Assembly (NCBI GenBank): GCA_030295235.1 | Contig: AP026149.1 | Coordinates: forward strand, 1 to 64,000 | Source: Fistulifera solaris | Lineage: Eukaryota; Bacillariophyta; Bacillariophyceae; Naviculales; Stauroneidaceae | DNA length: 64,000 nucleotides | Direction of reading: 5' to 3' | Shown here: positions 20,080 to 31,959 of the stretch, piece after piece | Layout: each line of letters starts with the position of its first letter | Position numbering within the stretch: position 1 is the first letter of the stretch | The notes under the pieces: model-generated | Told to the model about the DNA's origin: nothing | Databases searched by the model: none | What the model saw: the letters and a program-made list of their open reading frames with translations, nothing else | Translations under genes and position numbers: made by a program

Positions 20080-21776
20080 TCATGGCTAAATCCAAGGTTG
20101 AGAAGAAGCGACCTCCTCCGATCCCGATCCTGATAAGAACGTGGATAACGACGTAGAACACAACGAATCTGATGTCAGCGATAAGAATAGAGATGATGAT
20201 GAAAAGAGCACCGAGTATCAGATGAAAAAGGACCACGTCGTCGAAGAGGAAATCACTAAGCTCGAATTCACACCTTTCGAGCACCTCATGTTCAACGTGT
20301 ATGGGAAAGTAACCAGAGAATCCACTATCTACAAGGCACTAGTTGCTAATGGGATGGATACATGCATGCATTTCAAATCACGACAACGAACCACAATATA
20401 TCGACAATCTTTCGTTCGTCGATCAGAACAGCATTCGTGATTCAACCACTGAATGGAGCTATCATCTCACTTATCAAGTTCTACAAGTTCATACGATCGT
20501 TGAATACTCGAAGCTACCGTGAGTGAAGAAAGTTTCTATTCGGTTACATTCGATATGTGGGAAGAACACTACAGTCAGCAGCCTCCTGTCGATGTTCCGA
20601 TTGTTACATCTCATCCTGGTTTTGCTCCCCAATCACCACCAGGTTCCCCAAGTAAATCTATTCAGTTTCCACACGGTCATTACTCCCCTTCCAAAGTGCA
20701 GCTCTTCATGAAAGCAAAACGGAATGAAGCGGCTTTCATGGTCCTGAAACATCAAAATCAGTGGCTCGACTGGTATGATTCGACACGCCGACATGCCGAC
20801 AATCAAGACTGCTCCCAAGTTTTGGATCCGGATTACGTACCTATGACTGAAGAGGATGAGGAGTTATTTAAATTGCAGAAGAAATACATGCTCGCTGTCT
20901 TCGACACTCACGCTCAAAACGGCCAAGAGTCGACAAATTCTCAATGCACATATTGAGGACAAGGATGCACAAGCAGTTTTTCGTGAAGTCTTGACTTACT
21001 ATACCGACTCCACAAACTCCTCTCTCACAGCCCAGGATTTGCTTTCAAAACTTATGCGTGCTCGGATGCTTACCGATGGGAAGGGGATGTCGTATGAATT
21101 CTATCTGCTCCGTTATCAAGACGAACTTCGACGTTACGACTCCTTGGTTCCGATGAATGAGCGTTTGTCTAACGCCATGAAGAATTCGCTCACTCAGAAT
21201 CTTATCAAGGGTATTCCGTGTTTGATGAACGTCCGTAGTAGTGCCGGCATCATGAAAATCGGCACAGGTTCTGATTTAAGCTTCGAGAAATACATTGAAG
21301 CTCTTATGACGGCCGCTATCGAACACGATGACCAATTCCGTGGTTCCAGCAAAGGTGGTAAACTCAACGTGTACTCGCATGACATCTTTGGTGACCCAAT
21401 CAAGGAATTCGGTTACGGTGAATTGTCCGATGATGAGGCTACGTATGGAGCATATCTTGCAAGTGGCCAAACGGGCTATTTTCCGAAGCTCACTCGAGAG
21501 CAATGGTCAAAATTGTCTCCTGAGGACCGCACCGTATGGGATAAACTGTCTGATGCCGGCAAGTCTATCATTATGCATCGCGTCAATTCTGCAACAAAGC
21601 AACCGCCGGCAAAGCGTAGCGAAAAGTATCCAGGGACCATCCGTCAAGCGAACATGAATGAGGCCTCACTCGGAGACATCACGCTCAGCCAGATGCTTTC
21701 AGCGCTTGCCCACGGCACGCAACGACTTCGTATTGCGACGATTACAACAACGAAGAGACGTATGATGTCGAAGTGA
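20080..21776 (+). pseudogene. copia gag-like region, array copy 1
   Basis: Begins near MAKSKVEKK with an acidic Lys/Glu-rich start. Helical capsid-type segments follow (ALVANGMDTCMHFK, TAQDLLSKLMRARMLTDGKG, YEFYLLRYQDELRRYDSLVP). No zinc knuckle was recognised. Broken element; treated as a fossil. Confidence 0.65.
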
Positions 21777-22300
21777 ACCAAGCAAAGACCAACGTCACTC
21801 ACAACGAAAAGCATCCAACACATCCCGCATCACTGCACAATACTCGAAAAGAAACTTGGACAAGGCACGAAAGCAAACAGCTGGCAAAGCGAAGGCGGTT
21901 ATCAGCATCAGAACTATGCTGAACGGAAGATTCAGGATGTCAAACGAATTTGTGATATTGTTATGGACAGGTCGGGAGCACCAGATGATTTGTGGTTTGA
22001 GTGTTTGTCGCATGTCGCCGATATCCTTAACCATACGTACAATCGTGCACTCAAAGACGTCCCATTGCGTGTTTTGAATGGCGACACACCCGATATAAGC
22101 CCGTTCATTCGTTTCCGATTTTACGAGAAAGTTTATTATCGCGTCGATGCACATTCTTTTCCGTCTCAATCACGCGAAGATGTCGGTTATTTTGTGGGAG
22201 TATCGAAAAACGTCGGTAACGCCATGACGTTTAAGATCTTGACTCTTGGCACGCTGTCGTATTATTCATCGCTCTGCTGTGCTCGGGCTGACACGACCAT
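21777..22300 (+). pseudogene. integrase-like region, array copy 1
   Basis: Recognisable pieces are GGYQHQNYAERKIQDVKRIC, the strand-exchange-side part of a copia integrase core, and DILNHTYNRALKDVPLRVLN. Fossil, broken. Confidence 0.6.
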
Positions 22301-22389
22301 GGATCCTAATCGACGCGTTGATCCTCTACCTCCTCCTCAGCCCATCGTCACGATTGATGGGGAGATGGAACCCCTCCTTCTCGTCAACT

Positions 22390-23650
22390 TGAGTTGGTCT
22401 CTCGTCGCGAATTGGATGGGGAGCATGGTTCAAGTCGTGCCGATGTTCCGATATTCCATCCTGACGAGCTCATTGGCCGTACATTCCTTTACCACGATCC
22501 AGAAAATCCGGAAGGGCTCAAGCATCGGGCCAAAATCGTCGGAATTGCGGGTGATATTGCCGAGGCGGTTGCTGCGTTTGAGCAGAATCGTAACCGCATT
22601 CAATATCGGTGTTCGATCAATGAGGGACAGTTTGAGGAACTGCTCACTTATGGGGAGGTAATGGATTATATCAACCGGGATATTGCCAACCCTACGGTCT
22701 GGAAGTTCCGCAAGATCGTTGATCACCAGGGTCCACTCACGGTAAAGGACAAGGAATATGCTGGGTCTCCGTATAATGTCAAAGTAGCTTGGGAGAATGG
22801 GGAGGTGACGTGGATACCATTAGATCAGTTTGCCAAAGAGGCACCGGTAGAGTGTGCGATTTACGCCAAAGCCAATGACCTACTGCATGCCAATGGATGG
22901 CGCCGATTCCGTGCAATGGCCAAGAAGAAAGAGAAAGTTTTTGAGCGTCTTGTAAAACAGGCCAAGCTTCGTTCTTATAATACGGCCCCACGCTACAAGT
23001 ACGGTTATGAGATTCCGCGAAACTTTCTCCATGCTATTTTGTTAGACGAACGGAACGGAAACACGAAGTGGATGGACGCAACTGCTCTAGAATCGGATTC
23101 GCTCCATGAATACTCCACATTCCGTGACTGTGGACATAAAGATAAAGTCCGCCCTCCCGAAGGTTACAAGAAGATTCGTGTTCATTTCGTTTACGATGTG
23201 AAGCATGACGGTCGCCACAAAGCAAGACTTGTTGCCGATGGACATTTGACAGATATTCCGTTAGATAATGTTTATGCTGGTGTGGTTACTATCAAAGGAG
23301 TTCGGATTGTTGTTTTTGTCGCCGAACTGAACGAACAGGAACTTTATGCAACTGATGTTGGGAACGCATATCTCGAGGCCAAAACACGTGAGAAAGTTTA
23401 CATCGCCGGCCGGTCCTGAGTTTGGAGCGTTGAAGGATCATATCCTTGTTATCGTCAAGGCATTATATGGTTTGCGTTCGAGTAACTATCGATGGGCTGA
23501 ACGACTTGCCGATGTACTACGTGAGTTGGGATTCTTTCCGTCAAGTCGGAACCCGATGTTTGGATGCGTCGCTGCGACGACCTGTACGAATACATTGCTG
23601 TGTATGTGGATGACCTGCTTATCGCCTCTAAACAGCCAATGTTGATTGTT
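22390..23650 (+). pseudogene. copia reverse transcriptase region, array copy 1
   Basis: Shows KIRVHFVYDVKHDGRHKARL, LYATDVGNAYLEAKTREKVY, VKALYGLRSSNYRWAERLAD and the YVDDLL catalytic motif, in copia RT order. Fossil, broken. Confidence 0.85.
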
Positions 23651-23773
23651 GAGGCATTGAAACATACGTCACGGTTTCAAGCTGAAGGGAACAGGTCCGA
23701 TATCGTTTCATCTTGGTATGAATTTTGTCAGAGATTCGACAAACACTCTTAGCTATTCTCCCGACAAAGTATC

Positions 23774-24721
23774 TTGAGCGAATGTTCGTCAACTACGAAC
23801 AGGTCTTTGGTCAGAAACCTCGGAATTACCAGTCGCCTTTGGAACCAAAACGATCATCCTGAGCTAGATACTTCAGAGTTCCTTGATGATGAGAAAACGA
23901 AGACTTATCAATCGCTTATTGGTGCTTTGCAGTGGCTTGTCACAATTGGACGGATTGATATTTTTACTGCCGTCATGTCGATGTCTTCTTTCCGTTCTGA
24001 GCCTCGGTTCGGTCATATGGACCGTGTCAAACGCATCTACGGTTACCTGTATAAGTTCCGTCACTCCGCTATTCGCGTTGACGTCTCGGAACCTGATTAC
24101 AGCACGTTACCAACTGTCGTACATGATTGGGATTATTCTGTTTACGCTGGAGCCGAAGAGATGATCCCACACGATGTTCCAGAGCCATTGGGAAAACCTG
24201 TATTGACGACCACGTATGTCGATGCCAACCTATATCATGATATGCTAACGGGCAAGTCGGTTACAGGAATTCTGCACATGATCAACAATACCCCATATGA
24301 ATGGTACTCAAAGAAGCAAGCTACAGTGGAAACCGCTACTTATGGAAGTGAATTTAGTGCGGCACGTACTGCGGTTGAACAGATCACAGATTTGCGTTTA
24401 ACGTTACGCTACTTGGGTATCCCTGTTCGGAAGACGAGCTATCTATTCGGTGACAACAAGTCTGTTGTCGACAGCTCGGTGCTTCCTGGCTCTAAGCTTC
24501 ACAAGCGCCACACGATGCTATCGTATCATCGCGTGCGACGTGAAGCTATAGCTTCTGGTATCATTGAGTTTCACTATATTCCAGGAGAGCTGAATGCTGC
24601 TGATCTGCTTAGCAAGCATTGGTCTTATGCGAAGACGTGGAAACTCATCCTTCGTCCTTTGTTGTTCCTTGTCGGTGGTAAACCTATTGACGAAGAAGGG
24701 AATGATAAAGAAGAAGCTTGA
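23774..24721 (+). pseudogene. copia RNase H region, array copy 1
   Basis: Long open part with QSLIGALQWLVTIGRIDIF, TTTYVDANLYHDMLTGKSVT, SEFSAARTAVEQITDLRLTL, LFGDNKSVVDSS and FHYIPGELNAADLLSK, typical of copia RNase H. Ends before the purine tract and LTR 2. Confidence 0.85.
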
Positions 24722-24824
24722 CAATTACTGTTGTCAATGGTTTGGTATGATGTGTTGCGAGCACATCATTTGCATGTTTACATTGGAATCAATTGTGTGT
24801 GTTGCCCTTCGGAAAAATGGGGAG

Positions 24825-25242
24825 TAACAATAGTTTGGATCACTCACGACTGGATTTTTGGTCGTGGTCATTGTGTTTTTCCTCAAGACAACGCTGTGAC
24901 ACAATTTACATATCTATCACGTTTTGCAGATTTGATTCGGGAGCAATCGCAGTTTTACGCGAGTAGAATAACAAACGTTTCTAATCATAATTTTGATCTG
25001 TCTTGTTGTTGTTGTTACTCGTCTCCCGTCGATAACCATCTCTTGTGTTTCTCTCCCTTCGTGCTGTGGAGAAACTCAAGGTAGACCGATTGAAGCACTG
25101 CTCCCTTCTGGAGGTCACCGGTGCTGCGAAAGCGTAGGGTCGCTCCTACTTTATCGCTCGCTCGATTGTCAACTGTGTCTCGTCTCGTTCAGAGAGCGGT
25201 ACCAATAGCAGGAAAGGTGCAAACCGTTTCTAGCTATTGTTA
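24825..25242 (+). repeat. LTR 2 (shared middle LTR)
   Basis: Same sequence and TAACAATAG/CTATTGTTA ends as LTR 1. It serves as the right LTR of copy 1 and the left LTR of copy 2, with no target duplication of its own. Confidence 0.92.
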
Positions 25243-25346
25243 GATTAACAGTCGCAACTATTCTCTTGTAAGAGCTTTTCTGTCTATCAGATCGCTCTCT
25301 GTTGTCTTCTCTCCTTGAACTCGGTACCTCCTTTGATTACCGCGTC

Positions 25347-26990
25347 ATGGCTAAATCCAAGGTTGAGAAGAAGCGACCTCCTCCGATCCCGATCCTGATA
25401 AGAACGTGGATAACGACGTAGAACACAAACGAATCTGATGTCAGCGATAAGAATAGAGATGATGATGAAAAGAGCACCGAGTATCAGATGAAAAAGGACC
25501 ACGTCGTCGAAGAGGAAATCACTAAGCTCGAATTCACACCTTTCGAGCACCTCATGTTCAACGTGTATGGGAAAGTAACCAGAGAATCCACTATCTACAA
25601 GGCACTAGTTGCTAATGGGATGGATACATGCATGCATTTCAAATACGACAACGAACCACAATATATCGACAATCTTTCGTTCGTCGATCAGAACAGCATT
25701 CGTATTCAACCACTGAATGGAGCTATCATCTCACTTATCAAGTTCTACAAGTTCATACGATCGTTGAATACTCGAAGCTACCGTAGTGAAGAAAGTTTCT
25801 ATTCGGTTACATTCGATATGTGGGAAGAACACTACAGTCAGCAGCCTCCTGTCGATGTTCCGATTGTTACATCTCATCCTGGTTTTGCTCCCCAATCACC
25901 ACCAGGTTCCCCAAGTAAATCTATTCAGTTTCCACACGGTCATTACTCCCCTTCCAAAGTGCAGCTCTTCATGAAAGCAAAACGGAATGAAGCGGCTTTC
26001 ATGGTCCTGAAACATCAAAATCAGTGGCTCGACTGGTATGATTCGACACGCCGACATGCCGACAATCAAGACTGCTCCAAGTTTTGGATCCGGATTACGT
26101 ACCTATGACTGAAGAGGATGAGGAGTTATTTAAATTGCAGAAGAAATACATGCTCGCTGTCTTCGACACTACGCTCAAAACGGCCAAGAGTCGACAAATT
26201 CTCAATGCACATATTGAGGACAAGGATGCACAAGCAGTTTTTCGTGAAGTCTTGACTTACTATACCGACTCCACAAACTCCTCTCTCACAGCCCAGGATT
26301 TGCTTTCAAAACTTATGCGTGCTCGGATGCTTACCGATGGGAAGGGGATGTCGTATGAATTCTATCTGCTCCGTTATCAAGACGAACTTCGACGTTACGA
26401 CTCCTTGGTTCCGATGAATGAGCGTTTGTCTAACGCCATGAAGAATTCGCTCACTCAGAATCTTATCAAGGGTATTCCGTGTTTGATGAACGTCCGTAGT
26501 AGTGCCGGCATCATGAAAATCGGCACAGGTTCTGATTTAAGCTTCGAGAAATACATTGAAGCTCTTATGACGGCCGCTATCGAACACGATGACCAATTCC
26601 GTGGTTCCAGCAAAGGTGGTAAACTCAACGTGTACTCGCATGACATCTTTGGTGACCCAATCAAGGAATTCGGTTACGGTGAATTGTCCGATGATGAGGC
26701 TACGTATGGAGCATATCTTGCAAGTGGCCAAACGGGCTATTTTCCGAAGCTCACTCGAGAGCAATGGTCAAAATTGTCTCCTGAGGACCGCACCGTATGG
26801 GATAAACTGTCTGATGCCGGCAAGTCTATCATTATGCATCGCGTCAATTCTGCAACAAAGCAACCGCCCGGCAAAGCGTGAGCGAAAAGTATCCAGGGAC
26901 CATCCGTCAAGCGAACATGAATGAGGCCTCACTCGGAGACATCACGCTCAGCCAGATGCTTTCAGCGCTTGCCCACGCATCGCAACGACT
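25347..26990 (+). pseudogene. copia gag-like region, array copy 2
   Basis: Same segments as copy 1, nearly identical at the base level. Fossil, broken. Confidence 0.65.
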
Positions 26991-27035
26991 TCGTATTGCG
27001 ACGATTACAACAACGAAGAGACGTATGATGTCGAA

Positions 27036-27500
27036 GTGAACCAAGCAAAGACCAACGTCACTCACAACGAAAAGCATCCAACACATCCCGCATCACTGCA
27101 CAATACTCTCGAAAAGAAACTTGGACAAGGCACGAAAGCAAACAGCTGGCAAAGCGAAGGCGGTTATCAGCATCAGAACTATGCTGAACGGAAGATTCAG
27201 GATGTCAAACGAATTTGTGATATTGTTATGGACAGGTCGGGAGCACCAGATGATTTGTGGTTTGAGTGTTTGTCGCATGTCGCCGATATCCTTAACCATA
27301 CGTACAATCGTGCACTCAAAGACGTCCCATTGCGTGTTTTGAATGGCGACACACCCGATATAAGCCCGCTCATTCGCTTCCGATTTTACGAGAAAGTTTA
27401 TTATCAGCGTCGATGCACATTCTTTTCCGTCTCAATCACGCGAAGATGTCGGTTATTTTGTGGGAGTATCGAAAAACGTCGGTAACGCCATGACGTTTAA
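27036..27500 (+). pseudogene. integrase-like region, array copy 2
   Basis: Carries the NYAERKIQDVKRICDIVMD and ADILNHTYNRALKDVPLR segments as in copy 1. Confidence 0.6.
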
Positions 27501-27649
27501 GATCTTGACTCTTGGCACGCTGTCGTATTATTCATCGCTCTGCTGTGCTCGCTGACACGACCATGGATCCTAATCGACGCGTTGATCCTCTACCTCCTCC
27601 TCAGCCCATCGTCACGATTGATGGGGAGATGGAACCCTCCTTCTCGTCA

Positions 27650-28930
27650 ACTTGAGTTGGTCTCTCGTCGCGAATTGGATGGGGAGCATGGTTCAAGTCG
27701 TGCCGATGTTCCGATATTCCATCCTGACGAGCTCATTGGCCGTACATTCCTTTACCACGATCCAGAAAATCCGGAAGGGCTCAAGCATCGGGCCAAAATC
27801 GTCGGAATTGCGGGTGATATTGCCGAGGCGGTTGCTGCGTTTGAGCAGAATCGTAACCGCATTCAATATCGGTGTTCGATCAATGAGGGACAGTTTGAGG
27901 AACTGCTCACTTATGGGGAGGTAATGGATTATATCAACCGGGATATTGCCAACCCTACGGTCTGGAAGTTCCGCAAGATCGTTGATCACCAGGGTCCACT
28001 CACGGTAAAGGACAAGGAATATGCTGGGTCTCCGTATAATGTCAAAGTAGCTTGGGAGAATGGGGAGGTGACGTGGATACCATTAGATCAGTTTGCCAAA
28101 GAGGCACCGGTAGAGTGTGCGATTTACGCCAAAGCCAATGACCTACTGCATGCCAATGGATGGCGCCGATTCCGTGCAATGGCCAAGAAGAAAGAGAAAG
28201 TTTTTGAGCGTCTTGTAAAACAGGCCAAGCTTCGTTCTTATAATACGGCCCCACGCTACAAGTACGGTTATGAGATTCAGCGAAACTTTCTCCATGCTAT
28301 TTTGTTAGACGAACGGAACGGAAACACGAAGTGGATGGACGCAACTGCTCTAGAATCGGATTCGCTCCATGAATACTCCACATTCCGTGACTGTGGACAT
28401 AAAGATAAAGTCCGCCCTCCGAAGGTTACAAGAAGATTCGTGTTCATTTCGCTACGATGTGAAGCATGACGGTCGCCACAAAGCAAGACTTGTTGCCGAT
28501 GGACATTTGACAGATATTCCGTTAGATAATGTTTATGCTGGTGTGGTTACTATCAAAGGAGTTCGGATTGTTGTTTTTGTCACCGAACTGAACGAACAGG
28601 AACTTTATGCAACTGATGTTGGGAACGCATATCTCGAGGCCAAAACACGTGAGAAAGTTTACATCGTCGCCGGTCCTGAGTTTGGAGCGTTGAAGGATCA
28701 TATCCTTGTTATCGTCAAGGCATTATATGGTTTGCGTTCGAGTAACTATCGATGGGCTGAACGACTTGCCGATGTACTCACGTGAGTTGGGATTCTTTCC
28801 GTCAAGTCGGAACCCGATGTTTGGATGCGCTGCGGCGACCTGTACGAATACATTGCTGTGTATGTGGATGACCTGCTTATCGTCTCTAAACAGCCAATGT
28901 TGATTGTTGAGGCATTGAAACATAAATGCA
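27650..28930 (+). pseudogene. copia reverse transcriptase region, array copy 2
   Basis: Same RT motif series as copy 1, including the VDDLL catalytic region. Fossil, broken. Confidence 0.85.
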
Positions 28931-29032
28931 CGGTTTCAAGCTGAAGGGAACAGGTCCGATATCGTTTCATCTTGGTATGAATTTTGTCAGAGATTCGACA
29001 AACACTCTTAGCTATTCTCCCGACAAAGTATC

Positions 29033-29979
29033 TTGAGCGAATGTTCGTCAACTACGAACAGGTCTTTGGTCAGAAACCTCGGAATTACCAGTCGCCTTTG
29101 GAACCAAAACGATCATCCTGAGCTAGATACTTCAGAGTTCCTTGATGATGAGAAAACGAAGACTTATCAATCGCTTATTGGTGCTTTGCAGTGGCTTGTC
29201 ACAATTGGACGGATTGATATTTTTACTGCCGTCATGTCGATGTCTTCTTTCCGTTCTGAGCCTCGGTTCGGTCATATGGACCGTGTCAAACGCATCTACG
29301 GTTACCTGTATAAGTTCCGTCACTCCGCTATTCGGCGTTGACGTCTCGGAACCTGATTACAGCACGTTACCAACTGTCGCACATGATTGGGATTATTCTG
29401 TTTACGCTGGAGCCGAAGAGATGATCCCACACGATGTTCCAGAGCCATTGGGAAAACCTGTATTGACGACTACGTATGTCGATGCCAACCTATATCATGA
29501 TATGCTAACGGGCAAGTCGGTTACAGGAATTCTGCACATGATCAACAATACCCCATATGAATGGTACTCAAAGAAGCAAGCTACAGTGGAAACCGCTACT
29601 TATGGAAGTGAATTTAGTGCGGCACGTACTGCGGTTGAACAGATCACAGATTTGCGTTTAACGTTACGCTACTTGGGTATCCCTGTTCGGAAGACGAGCT
29701 ATCTATTCGGTGACAACAAGTCTGTTGTCGACAGCTCGGTGCTTCCTGGCTCTAAGCTTCACAAGCGCCACACGATGCTATCGTATCATCGCGACGTGAA
29801 GCTATAGCTTCTGGTATCATTGAGTTTCACTATATTCCAGGAGAGCTGAATGCTGCTGATCTGCTTAGCAAGCATTGGTCTTATGCGAAGACGTGGAAAC
29901 TCATCCTTCGTCCTTTGTTGTTCCTTGTCGGTGGTAAACCTATTGACGAAGAAGGGAATGATAAAGAAGAAGCTTGACA
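29033..29979 (+). pseudogene. copia RNase H region, array copy 2
   Basis: Same RNase H motif series as copy 1, ending before the purine tract and LTR 3. Confidence 0.85.
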
Positions 29980-30080
29980 ATTACTGTTGTCAATGGTTTG
30001 GTATGATGTGTTGCGAGCACATCATTTGCATGTTTACATTGGAATCAATTGTGTGTGTTGCCCTTCGGAAAAATGGGGAG

Positions 30081-30498
30081 TAACAATAGTTTGGATCACT
30101 CACGACTGGATTTTTGGTCGTGGTCATTGTGTTTTTCCTCAAGACAACGCTGTGACACAATTTACATATCTATCACGTTTTGCAGATTTGATTCGGGAGC
30201 AATCGCAGTTTTACGCAGTAGAATAACAAACGTTTCTAATCATAATTTTGATCTGTCTTGTTGTTGTTGTTACTCGTCTCCCGTCGATAACCATCTCTTG
30301 TGTTTCTCTCCCTTCGTGCTGTGGAGAAACTCAAGGTAGACCGATTGAAGCACTGCTCCCTTCTGGAGGTCACCGGTGCTGCGAAAGCGTAGGGTCGCCT
30401 CCTACTTTATCGCTCGCTCGATTGTCAACTGTGTCTCGCCTCGTTCAGAGAGCGGTACCAATAGCAGGAAAGGTGCAAACCGTTTCTAGCTATTGTTA
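30081..30498 (+). repeat. LTR 3 of copia array
   Basis: Right outer LTR with the same TAACAATAG/CTATTGTTA ends, followed directly by the CGGAT target duplication and the resumed ankyrin frame. Confidence 0.92.
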
Positions 30499-31275
30499 CG
30501 GATGGCAGCGGGTCGACGCCACTTTTGATGGCTTGCCGCTTTGGGTATTTGCATATTGCCAAGGTGCTTGTCAATGAACATCACGTGGCTTTGAATGTTT
30601 CCGATGTGTGTAAAAAGACGCCTTTGCATGTAGCAAGTGATCAAGGACATGCGGAAATTGTGGCTTTTTTGTTGCAAGCTGGAGCTTCTCAGGATTTATG
30701 CAATCTACAAGGCGAGACAGCCCTTGAAGCGGCATGCTCGAAAGGACATTTGCCTGTTGTGAAACTCCTTCTGCAGCAAGCCAGCGACGAACAAGTGCAA
30801 AAAGGACTCTCGGCGTGCTTTAGTTGGAAATCCGGATGCATCAATGTCGTTCAGTACATACTAGAACAGCGCCATTCTCAGCAGTTACTCAACACCGCCG
30901 ACGGCAATGGTCGAACGCCGCTAATACAAGTACTTAGGGGCGTGGAAATATTCCAAAGACACCAAAGTGCGTGGAGAAAAGACCGAATTGATGAAGTATC
31001 TTGTCACTATGGGTGCCATTATCAATGCCGACACATTTTTGTATGCCACCAGCTCGGAGAATCAATCCGCCGTGTATTGGATGGTCCGGCATCACCCGGA
31101 ACTCTGGCAGCCTCTTCGGAAGCTCTTGAGAAACCCAACGCCCCAAACTATTTTACGAAAAAAGTCGGCGGAAGAATCATCTCGATGGATTGCTATTTTG
31201 AAGAAAGACTCGTTCGACATGTCGCCTTCTTATCAAAGAAGAAGGGGTACTATGAACGATCCTATTGTTCCGTAG

Positions 31276-31959
31276 TATGCTAGGACTTGGGACGTTTTGT
31301 TTGCTTTGTTGGTACCGACCGTTCCATCGTAGTTTGGGGTCATTTTGTTTAGAAACCATGTCATTGAGATCAAACTGATCGTTTATGTGGATTGATAAGC
31401 TTGTGTTATGGATTTCTCCGTACTTTTGGGCATTCCGTCGCTATAACGAGACTCGAAAAAATGAATGGAGCCTGGCTAAGTCTTAGTTATCCGTGACTCG
31501 GACTTCTGCCGTGGTCCGTCCGTTTTCGTTGTACTCCTAGCATCGTAAGTGCCGCTTCAAATACAATCTACACATTAGTTGAGACTACATCCTGTTTTTC
31601 CTAAGGAACAGCTGTAGAATCTGGTATTCAACTTCGTTCCGAATCGGAGTCACACAAGGAACGTCACAATCGATTGAGTATACGACAGGAAGTGGTATCT
31701 CCCATCTGTTTCTCCTTTTCCCCTGCGGATGTTTCTTGACCGAATCATTTCTTCGCTTTCTGTGGCAGTTCTTCAGTGAAGAAGAGAAGAAACGAGGAAA
31801 ACGTCGTCGTCGTTCGTGCAAGCCGCAAAGCCATTCCTTTCCTGACAGCTGTCACAAAAAACATCGCAACCCATCGGAAGTTAAAGATACTATCCGAGTT
31901 GTATAATAAATTATCACTACATACAAAAAAAAGACAAATATCAATTAAATCAAAGAATC
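31276..31959. other. intergenic region upstream of PFP
   Basis: About 680 bases between the ankyrin gene and PFP. Both strands have small open frames with no recognisable product. AT-rich sequence (ATAATAAATTATC) just before the PFP start is the likely core promoter or 5' UTR. Confidence 0.45.

Larger units (their letters stand above)
19561..30498 (+). mobile_element. tandem copia (CoDi-type) array: LTR-internal-LTR-internal-LTR
   Basis: Three near-identical LTRs (417-418 bp) alternate with two near-identical internal regions of about 4.8 kb. A 5-bp target duplication, CGGAT, flanks only the outer ends (19556-19560 and 30499-30503). The whole array therefore sits at a single insertion site, inside an ankyrin gene. 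A purine tract (GGAAAAATGGGGAG) precedes the second and third LTRs. Internal parts in order are gag-like, integrase-like, reverse transcriptase, then RNase H, which is the copia order. The element is broken, with roughly ten or more breaks per copy, some of which may be assembly errors. Near-identity of LTRs and internals points to a recent insertion. Confidence 0.9.
19522..31275 (+). pseudogene. ankyrin-repeat protein gene split by a copia array
   Basis: The first 13 codons (19522-19560, MKVIQIKNWNQAD) lie left of the LTR array. The frame continues directly after the right-hand target duplication at 30504 with GSGSTPLLMACRFGYLHIAK. Ankyrin units follow: TPLHVASDQGHAEIVAFLLQ, GETALEAACSKGHLPVVKLL, then GRTPLIQVL. 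Ankyrin repeats bind protein partners, and nothing here tells which. A one-base frame change at the G run 30937-30940 leads to a natural-looking tail (WKYSKDTKVRGEKTELMKYL) that ends MNDPIVP at 31275. Real upstream exons may exist: the frame left of 19522 (HNYDHAIEIGSIPQ) looks like a preceding repeat before an in-frame stop near 19463. With ~11 kb inserted early in its reading frame, this allele should be non-functional. Confidence 0.7.

Noticed and set aside
22394-28469. Various minus-strand frames inside the copia array
   Set aside because: They repeat in both copies only because the copies are identical. They are antisense to RT and RNase H.
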